11,065 nt of DNA from contig RZYX01000057.1 of the NCBI GenBank assembly GCA_009930155.1, forward strand, positions 1-11,065. The letters run 5' to 3'. The DNA is from Clostridia bacterium (GTDB lineage Bacteria; Bacillota_A; Clostridia; Oscillospirales; Acutalibacteraceae). Shown one piece after another: positions 1 to 5,758 of this stretch. Every line of letters begins with the position of its first letter. Position 1 is the first letter of the stretch. The notes beneath the pieces were generated by a model. The model did no database searches. It had not been told where the DNA came from and saw only the letters and a program-made list of their open reading frames with translations. Position numbers and translations under genes: made by a program.

Positions 1-3000
1 ATAATGACATCCTCAGAAACATGTGCTACTGGTAGTCCGGCAACATCAAATGCGATTAATATGATTATTAATCCAATTTTGCCAGCGAGTGTTTCAATTA
101 TTGCAAATGATAATACTGTTTGCGAAGGCACGAATGTAACATTTACAGCTACTCCAACAAATGGTGGAACAACCCCATCTTATAATTGGTTAGTGGATGG
201 TACAAGTGTAGGTGCTCCTGATCAAAATACATACTCAACTATTAGCTTAAGTGATGGTGACGTTGTTACAGTAGAAATGACTTCATCAGAGGTGTGTGTG
301 TCCGGTAATCCTGCTACTTCTAATGCCGTGAACATGACGATTTTGGCTTCACCTTCAATTTCTGTTCAACCGACAGATGCAACAATTGGTGAGGGAGGTA
401 GTACTAGTTTTGAGATCATTGCAGATGGCGATGGATTAATGTATCAGTGGCAGGTTTCCACCGATGGTGGTTCGACATATAATGATATCCTTGCAGCCGG
501 TTCAGATCCTGTTTATGCAAACTGGGATTCTCCAATTTTAAATATTAATTCAACTATTTTTGCAAACGATGGATATATGTATCAGTGTATTGTTAGTGGG
601 ACTTGTTCACCTGCTGTTACAAGCGACCAAGTAACATTGACTGTTAATAGTGCCCCTGCAATTACTACCCAACCAGTCAATACAGCAGTTTGTGTTGGTG
701 ATGGTGCTTCATTTAATGTAGTAGCATCTGGTACAATAAGTGGTTATCAATGGCAAGTTTCTACAAATGGAGGATCAACATATACTGATATTCTCGCTGC
801 GGGAACAAATCCAAGCTACGCAAACTGGAATACACCAACACTTGATCTTACAGGAGTTGATATGCCAAATAATAGTTATAGGTACAGATGTATCGTACAA
901 GGGACTCCGGATGCGATATCTACTTCTGCTGTTTTAACCGTTAATGAGGCACCGACAATAACCCTTGATCCTGTTGGAAGTACTGTCTGTGAAGGAGATG
1001 CTGCATCATTCAGTGTTAGCGCTACCGGATCCGGTTTAGCTTATCAATGGCAGGTATCAACTGATGGAGGATCAACCTTTAATGATATTCTTGCTGCCGG
1101 AACAAATCCAAGCTATGCAAACTGGGATACAGACAATTTGTCTGTCTCTGCAACCATCCCCTCAAATGATGGATTCTTGTATCAATGTGTTGTTTCAGGA
1201 GCTTGTACGCCTGGTGCAATATCTACTCCAGCAACCTTATCAGTTAATTCTTTACTTCCTGTTAGTGTTTCTATTATTGAAGATGACAATAATATCTGCG
1301 ATGGTACAAATGTGACCTTTACAGCAACTCCATTAAATGGTGGAACACCTACCTTTGAATGGTTTGTAAACGGATTACCGGCTGGGAATAACAGTCCTAC
1401 ATTTTCTACTAATTTACTCAATAACAACGATGCAGTTATTGTTAGAATGACTTCTTCATTAACTTGTGTCTCCGGTAATCCAGCAACATCCAATACAGTA
1501 AATATGATTGTGAATCCGATCTTGTCTATAGATGCTTCTATTTCAGTGGATAGTAATCCAATTTGTGATGGAGAAAATGTTACATTTACAGCGACTCCGA
1601 CAAATGGTGGTGCTAGTCCATCTTACAATTGGTTAGTAAACGGAACGTCCGTAGGCGCACCAAATGCTGCTACATTTAGTACAAGTTCTTTGATTGACGG
1701 TAATGTTGTTGAAGTTGTATTAACTTCATCAGAATTATGTGCTACAAACAATCCTGCAACATCAAATGATATAACTATGACTGTCAATGCGAATTTAGCT
1801 GTTGACGTGTCAATCTCATCAGATGTTAACGATCTTTGTGATGGCACGACAGTTACCTTTACGGCAACACCGGTTAATGGTGGTGCAAGTCCATCATACG
1901 ATTGGTTAGTAAACGGTTCAAGTGTTGGTGCTCCTGATCAAAACACATTCATATCTAACGACTTAAATGATAGTGATTATGTTGAAGTAATTATGACTTC
2001 GTCTGAAACTTGTACATCAGGAAATCCTGCGACATCTAACAGCGTTACAATGGCAATTAATCCAATTCTCACTGCTGATGTTTCTATATCTGCTGACATG
2101 ACAACAATATGTTCAGGTTCTACGGTAACATTTACTGCTACCCCAACAAATGGTGGAACAACTCCATCTTATTTGTGGTTCGTTAATGGTGTAAATATTG
2201 GAGCTGCAAACAGTCCTGTATATACAACTTCTACACTTAATGATGGCGCTAATGTTTATTGCAGAATGACTTCTTCTGAAACTTGCGTAACAAACAGTCC
2301 GGCTCAGTCAAATACTGTTACAATTACAGTAAACTCTGAACTACCTGTTTCTGCACTTATTAGTGCTGACAACAACCCTGTTTGTGATGGTGGTAATGTT
2401 ACATTTACAGCGACTCCGACAAATGGTGGTGCTAGTCCATCTTACAATTGGTTAGTAAACGGCGGTTCGGTTGGTGCTCCTGATGCTAATACATTCACTA
2501 TAAACTCTCTTAACAACAGCGATGTGGTTGAGGTAGTTGTTACATCATCAGAATCATGTGCTACTAATAATCCTGCAACATCTAACTCAATTAGCATGGT
2601 GGTTAATCCAAATTTACCTGTTAATGTTGCTATAACCGAAAGTGTTAACAATGTTTGTGACGGAACAACTGTTACATTTACTGCTACTCCAACAAATGGT
2701 GGTGCTAGTCCTTCTTACGATTGGTTAGTGAACGGTACCAGTGTAGGTGCTCCTGATCAAAACACATTCACATCTAACACCTTAAATAATGGTGATGATG
2801 TTGAAGTTATTATGACTTCATCTGTGACATGTGTTACAGGAAATCCGGCGAACTCTAATGTTGTGAACATGGTAATAAATCCAATTCTCACTGCAGATGT
2901 ATCAATTGTTGCTGACATGACGACTATTTGTTTAGGCTCTATGGTAACATTTACTGCGACACCAACAAATGGTGGAGGAACTCCTTCTTATGTATGGTTT

Positions 3001-4164
3001 GTGAATGGTGTAAATATTGGTGCTGCAAACAACCCTGTTTATACAACTTCTACACTTAATGATGGTGATGATGTTTACTGCACAATGACTTCTTCGGAAA
3101 CGTGTGTAACAAACAGTCCGGCAATGTCGAATACTGTCAATATTACAGTTAATCCTGCTCCTGTTGTTCCTAGTGCTAATGTTCTTTGCAATGGAACAAA
3201 TGGCGCAGGCGTAATAATAGTTACTGATCCAATTGGAGCAGAATATACATATTCTATAGATGGAATTGTATTCCAAACCGAGACTCAATTTATTGATGTT
3301 GCTAACGGAACATATACAATTACTATCGATCAAGGCGGCTGTACAAATGTTAGCTCAGAAGTTCTAGTAAATTGTTCTTGTGATAATCCTACTACATTGA
3401 CAATCTCTGCAAACAGTGGTATTGCTTGTAGTGCCGAAGATTTTACTCTCAATGGAAATATGTTTGGAGGAAATGCCTCAGAAGTAACAGTGACTCATGA
3501 CGGTGCCGGTGTATTAGAACAGTCTGTATTTACCACATCGCCATTTGATATTGTTTATATTCCAGACGCAACTGATCTAAACCAGACAATTACATTTACT
3601 GTTGTAACTGATGATCCTGCCGGTGATTTATGTGATGCGATTTCTGAGCAGTTTACAATTACTGTTCACGAATCTCCAACGGTTGATTTGCCAGAAACTA
3701 TCAATGCTTGTGAGGGTGCAGAATTCTCATACACTTTAACAGAAACTTATGAATATGTAATTTGGATGGATGCGATAGAAAATCATACATTTACATCTAA
3801 CTATACATATGCTGGGGACTACCAACTATGGGTTTGGGTTGAAAATGAGTATTGTGCTGCTCAGGACACAATGACTGTTGTGGTTACGGTTTGTTCTGAT
3901 ATCGACCAAGCACTTAACAACGGAAGATTTGACATCTATCCTAACCCAACACGCGAAAACTGTCAGTTAAGCATTTCGGATTACCTAGGAGAATTAACTT
4001 ATAGTGTTGTTGATATTCAGGGCAAAGTAATTATCACCAAGGAAATGCATGTTCAGTCTGATTATATTGAAGAAATAAATGTTGAAGACTTTGTTCCAGG
4101 AATGTATTTTATCAGATTAACAACAAGTTCTGAGACGATCAACTTTAAGTTAATTAAGAATTAA
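1..4164 (+). CDS. Giant Ig-repeat surface protein with T9SS type A sorting domain (5'-truncated)
   Basis: The reading frame is open from the first base, so the true start, the signal peptide and more repeats lie upstream; numbering here starts at the ATG at 4. The visible 1386 residues are mostly tandem Ig-like beta-sandwich domains. A-type units of about 91 residues show a CxG..VTFTATPTNGG motif near the start and MTSSxxC..NPATSN near the end. Three B-type units (355-1248) carry YQWQVST.GGST and P.YANW motifs. A degenerate SprB-like segment (3157-3381) and two further Ig-like domains follow. The last 78 residues (from FDIYPNP at 3928) are a T9SS C-terminal sorting domain, so the product is probably exported through the outer membrane and anchored or released after removal of this domain. 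Most domains hold a cysteine pair, compatible with an Ig-type disulfide. The part before the sorting domain contains no lysine. An adhesin or matrix role is likely but the ligand is unknown. Confidence 0.9.
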   Translation: MMTSSETCATGSPATSNAINMIINPILPASVSIIANDNTVCEGTNVTFTATPTNGGTTPSYNWLVDGTSVGAPDQNTYSTISLSDGDVVTVEMTSSEVCVSGNPATSNAVNMTILASPSISVQPTDATIGEGGSTSFEIIADGDGLMYQWQVSTDGGSTYNDILAAGSDPVYANWDSPILNINSTIFANDGYMYQCIVSGTCSPAVTSDQVTLTVNSAPAITTQPVNTAVCVGDGASFNVVASGTISGYQWQVSTNGGSTYTDILAAGTNPSYANWNTPTLDLTGVDMPNNSYRYRCIVQGTPDAISTSAVLTVNEAPTITLDPVGSTVCEGDAASFSVSATGSGLAYQWQVSTDGGSTFNDILAAGTNPSYANWDTDNLSVSATIPSNDGFLYQCVVSGACTPGAISTPATLSVNSLLPVSVSIIEDDNNICDGTNVTFTATPLNGGTPTFEWFVNGLPAGNNSPTFSTNLLNNNDAVIVRMTSSLTCVSGNPATSNTVNMIVNPILSIDASISVDSNPICDGENVTFTATPTNGGASPSYNWLVNGTSVGAPNAATFSTSSLIDGNVVEVVLTSSELCATNNPATSNDITMTVNANLAVDVSISSDVNDLCDGTTVTFTATPVNGGASPSYDWLVNGSSVGAPDQNTFISNDLNDSDYVEVIMTSSETCTSGNPATSNSVTMAINPILTADVSISADMTTICSGSTVTFTATPTNGGTTPSYLWFVNGVNIGAANSPVYTTSTLNDGANVYCRMTSSETCVTNSPAQSNTVTITVNSELPVSALISADNNPVCDGGNVTFTATPTNGGASPSYNWLVNGGSVGAPDANTFTINSLNNSDVVEVVVTSSESCATNNPATSNSISMVVNPNLPVNVAITESVNNVCDGTTVTFTATPTNGGASPSYDWLVNGTSVGAPDQNTFTSNTLNNGDDVEVIMTSSVTCVTGNPANSNVVNMVINPILTADVSIVADMTTICLGSMVTFTATPTNGGGTPSYVWFVNGVNIGAANNPVYTTSTLNDGDDVYCTMTSSETCVTNSPAMSNTVNITVNPAPVVPSANVLCNGTNGAGVIIVTDPIGAEYTYSIDGIVFQTETQFIDVANGTYTITIDQGGCTNVSSEVLVNCSCDNPTTLTISANSGIACSAEDFTLNGNMFGGNASEVTVTHDGAGVLEQSVFTTSPFDIVYIPDATDLNQTITFTVVTDDPAGDLCDAISEQFTITVHESPTVDLPETINACEGAEFSYTLTETYEYVIWMDAIENHTFTSNYTYAGDYQLWVWVENEYCAAQDTMTVVVTVCSDIDQALNNGRFDIYPNPTRENCQLSISDYLGELTYSVVDIQGKVIITKEMHVQSDYIEEINVEDFVPGMYFIRLTTSSETINFKLIKN
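76..354 (+). repeat. A-type Ig-like domain A1
   Basis: This 93-codon unit is the first complete A-type domain; the tail of another precedes it at 1-75. It has the paired cysteines (VCEG near the start, EVC near the end), the VTFTATPTNGG strand and a PSYNWLVDGTSVGAPDQNT core. It is separated from the other A units by three B-type domains, so the B block interrupts the A array. Confidence 0.75.
355..1248 (+). repeat. Three tandem B-type Ig-like domains (B1-B3)
   Basis: Three consecutive domains of 98 to 101 codons lie at 355-648, 649-945 and 946-1248. Each carries YQWQVST.GGST, then DILAAG..P.YANW, then a Y.C strand before the final LTVN or LSVN. This is the common Bacteroidota Ig-like type with the core W and F-strand Cys of the Ig fold. 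B2 and B3 have the partner Cys near the start (VCVGD, VCEGD); B1 has IGEGG there and lacks it, so B1 probably cannot form the usual disulfide, although it has a second Cys after the F strand. The units are clearly related to each other but distinct from the flanking A units. Confidence 0.8.
1249..1518 (+). repeat. A-type Ig-like domain A2
   Basis: This 90-codon A-type unit follows the B block and is the most divergent of the complete A units: its core reads PTFEWFVNGLPAGNNSPTF. The cysteine pair (ICDG and LTC) and the NPATSN motif are kept. It is one codon shorter than the exactly 91-codon units that follow. Confidence 0.7.
1519..2337 (+). repeat. Higher-order repeat, copy 1 (domains A3-A4-A5)
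   Basis: This 819-bp block consists of three A-type domains of exactly 91 codons each (1519-1791, 1792-2064, 2065-2337). Each has its own signature: A3 has PSYNWLVNGTSVGAPN, A4 has PSYDWLVNGSSVGAPDQN, and A5 has PSYLWFVNGVNIGAAN plus an extra cysteine (VYC). The same order of signatures recurs in the next 819 bp, so the block was copied as a three-domain unit. Confidence 0.85.
2338..3156 (+). repeat. Higher-order repeat, copy 2 (domains A6-A7-A8)
   Basis: This is the second copy of the three-domain block, again 3 x 91 codons, with A6, A7 and A8 matching A3, A4 and A5 at a constant offset of 819 bp and no indels. The longest exact match found by eye is 68 bp (1576-1643 and 2395-2462). Other stretches carry mostly silent or conservative changes, so the copying is old enough for drift, or gene conversion is patchy. 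Confidence 0.85.
3157..3381 (+). other. SprB-like repeat segment inside the surface protein
   Basis: After the last A domain the protein reads VLCNGTNGAG...YTYSIDG...VANGTYTITI...GGC. This order (CNG, an aromatic strand, then GTYT and a late Cys) resembles the short SprB-type repeats of Bacteroidota gliding and adhesion proteins. It is a single degenerate copy, and the assignment rests on motif similarity only. Confidence 0.45.
3928..4161 (+). other. T9SS type A C-terminal sorting domain
   Basis: The last 78 residues begin FDIYPNPTREN and continue with a VVDIQGK strand, a PGMYFIRL strand and a basic end (FKLIKN). This is the usual pattern of the Por secretion system type A sorting domain, which directs cargo to the T9SS translocon and is normally cleaved. 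The first lysines of the whole visible protein occur here. Confidence 0.92.
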
Positions 4165-4185
4165 TTAAAATAACAACTTGTTAAG

Positions 4186-4214
4186 AAAGGTGCTCAAATG
4201 GGCACCTTTTTTTT
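4186..4214 (+). terminator. Intrinsic terminator of the surface-protein gene
   Basis: A perfect 8-bp stem (AAAGGTGC / GCACCTTT, 4186-4193 and 4202-4209) with an 8-base loop ends in a run of eight T (4207-4214). It starts 22 bases after the stop codon. The T run overlaps the stop codon of the convergent flavoprotein gene. On the minus strand the hairpin also forms, but the T run after it is broken, so it may serve that gene only weakly. Confidence 0.85.
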
Positions 4215-5457
4215 ATACTGAATTCCCGGCAAGCCAGCCGGTAGAAAAAGCTATTTGCAAATTATAACCTCCTGTATTGGCATCCAAATTTAGAACTTCA
4301 CCGGCAAAAAATAATCCGTTAATAATTTTAGACTCCATAGTTTTAGGATTAACCTCATCCAAGCTTACTCCTCCTGATGTAACCACTGCTTCTTTGTATC
4401 CCCGATGACCGATAATATTTAGCTCAAATGACTTCAAACATTTTATAATTTGTCTCCTTTCGTTTGCCGAAATTTGATGTGCAGGTTTTTCTGCATCAAT
4501 TTCTAATATATCGAGAAAAACCGGAATTGCTTTTTGTGGCAACCACATTTTAAGCATATTTCCGACTTTCATTTTTCCGTGTTCGTTAATGTCTCGCAAA
4601 ATACGATTATCAAGCTTTTCGTTATCCAAAGCTGGTTTAAAGTCAATTAGTATTTTAATTTTTGATTTTGATTCCAATGCAAAAACGACATCACGACTTA
4701 AAGTAAGGATTACAGGACCAGACAAACCATAGTGAGCAAACATTAAATCGCCAAACTCTTCGTTTACAAGTTTGTCATTAATATAAAGAGCAGCATTAAT
4801 ATTTTTAAGTGTTAAGCCCTGCATACTTGAGCAATAATCTTCTTTTGTAACAAGAGGGACTAGAACCGGGAAAAGGTTTTCGATTGTATGACCAGCTCTT
4901 ATCGCCCAACGATAGCCATCGCCGGTGGATCCAGTACCCGGATAAGACTTGCCACCAGTACATACAATAATTTTTTCTACACTAATTACTTCTATTTTAC
5001 CATTAGTAACACACTCAACTCCTGAAATTTTTTCCCCATCTAAAAATATCTCATTAACCTTGGTATCGAATTTAAATTTTACGCCAACATCTCTTGCTTT
5101 TTTCATAAGAGCCTCAACAACATCGGCAGCTTTTTCGCTTTTAGGGAAATACCGCCCTCCTCTTTCGAGCACTGTCTCTAGACCACACTCATCAAGTAAG
5201 AAAATAATATCATCATTAAAAAATGCTTTAAATGCCGGATATAAGAATCGCCCATCAGGATATATTTGAGTAATAAAATCCTGGATTTCGGCCGAGTTCG
5301 TAATATTACAACGTCCTTTGCCTGTAATCAGTAGCTTACGACCGGGCTGATTCATCTTTTCTGTAACAAGCACGCTCTTGCCCGATTCTCCTGCACTAAT
5401 TGCAGCCAAAAGCCCAGCTGCACCAGCTCCAATAATAATTACATCACTGTTTATCAT
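4213..5457 (-). CDS. HI0933/YhiN-family NAD(P)/FAD-dependent oxidoreductase (BaiN-like)
   Basis: The 414-residue product is a complete flavoprotein of the HI0933-like family, whose members are usually close to 400 residues. The N-terminus has the dinucleotide-binding G10xG12xxG15 loop with E33 at the end of the second strand, followed by the family hallmark KLLITGKGRCNITN (41-54). Further family motifs are CTGGKSYPGTGSTGDG (166-181), TSGGV (360-364) and FAGEVLNLDANTGGYN (384-399), the last closing the FAD site. No signal peptide is seen, so it should be cytosolic. The physiological substrate of most family members is unknown; BaiN was linked to bile-acid metabolism in gut clostridia, but nothing here supports that role. 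The gene stands alone, convergent with the surface protein and divergent from the AOR gene. The start is an ATG in an A/T-rich leader without a Shine-Dalgarno site. Confidence 0.9.
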   Translation of the reverse strand: MINSDVIIIGAGAAGLLAAISAGESGKSVLVTEKMNQPGRKLLITGKGRCNITNSAEIQDFITQIYPDGRFLYPAFKAFFNDDIIFLLDECGLETVLERGGRYFPKSEKAADVVEALMKKARDVGVKFKFDTKVNEIFLDGEKISGVECVTNGKIEVISVEKIIVCTGGKSYPGTGSTGDGYRWAIRAGHTIENLFPVLVPLVTKEDYCSSMQGLTLKNINAALYINDKLVNEEFGDLMFAHYGLSGPVILTLSRDVVFALESKSKIKILIDFKPALDNEKLDNRILRDINEHGKMKVGNMLKMWLPQKAIPVFLDILEIDAEKPAHQISANERRQIIKCLKSFELNIIGHRGYKEAVVTSGGVSLDEVNPKTMESKIINGLFFAGEVLNLDANTGGYNLQIAFSTGWLAGNSV

Positions 5458-5468
5458 TTATTTTTTTT

Positions 5469-5489
5469 GTAAAAATACAATATTTTTAC
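5469..5489. promoter_or_regulatory. Perfect inverted repeat upstream of the flavoprotein gene
   Basis: GTAAAAATA and TATTTTTAC form a perfect 9-bp inverted repeat around a CAA spacer, ending 11 bases upstream of the flavoprotein ATG. It could be an operator half-site pair or a weak 5'-leader hairpin. Its A/T composition means chance is a real alternative. Confidence 0.3.
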
Positions 5490-5685
5490 GATTTTGATCG
5501 TACAAAACGCACATACGAATAGAAGTACAATGTAATACAAATAGAAATAGTATTCTCCCAAGTGATAATAGTCCAAATAGCTGCAAAACAAGATCTCCAA
5601 AGAACTCACACTCAATAACTATTGTTCAATCTTTCAATAATTTAATTGTTATACATCACTTTTTGGCAAATTATGATATTTGTTC

Positions 5686-5716
5686 TTTGTTATATTTTAA
5701 AATTAAATTAGATTTG
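5686..5716 (+). promoter_or_regulatory. Bacteroidota-type promoter for the AOR gene
   Basis: TTTG at 5686-5689 and TAGATTTG at 5709-5716 match the -33 (TTTG) and -7 (TAnnTTTG) elements of the Bacteroidota primary sigma factor with a 19-bp spacer. Transcription would start a few bases after 5716, giving a leader of roughly 35 to 40 bases that is A-rich and lacks a Shine-Dalgarno site, as is normal in the phylum. Confidence 0.65.
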
Positions 5717-5758
5717 TAAACAACAGAAAATACGCAAAAAACAGAAAACAAAATAAAT

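Larger units (their letters stand above)
5458..5758. other. Divergent intergenic region between flavoprotein and AOR genes
   Basis: This 301-bp AT-rich region holds no credible gene. It contains a perfect inverted repeat at 5469-5489 near the flavoprotein start, an imperfect TCAAT cluster (5612, 5626 and 5634, the first inside the palindrome CAATAACTATTG), and the AOR promoter candidate at 5686-5716. No clear TAnnTTTG element was found for the minus-strand gene. No molybdenum- or tungsten-cofactor riboswitch was recognised, although structure prediction by eye is unreliable. Confidence 0.6.

Noticed and set aside
740..1315. Two short plus-strand reading frames overlapping the surface-protein gene
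   Set aside because: They lie in another frame of a well-supported repeat domain array and mirror its repeats; no protein features of their own.
1519..3156. Tandem repeats as a CRISPR array or noncoding satellite
   Set aside because: Units are 273 bp, stay in one open frame and encode conserved Ig domains; no short repeat-spacer pattern.
2932..3333. 133-codon minus-strand frame rich in Cys and Ile
   Set aside because: Antisense shadow of the repetitive plus-strand gene; the composition is explained by the complementary codons.
4949..5269. 106-codon plus-strand frame within the flavoprotein gene
   Set aside because: Antisense to conserved family motifs of the flavoprotein; no start context or recognisable domain.
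5458..5758. Molybdenum/tungsten cofactor riboswitch upstream of AOR
   Set aside because: The promoter candidate leaves a leader of only about 40 bases, too short for that RNA, and no matching helices were seen.
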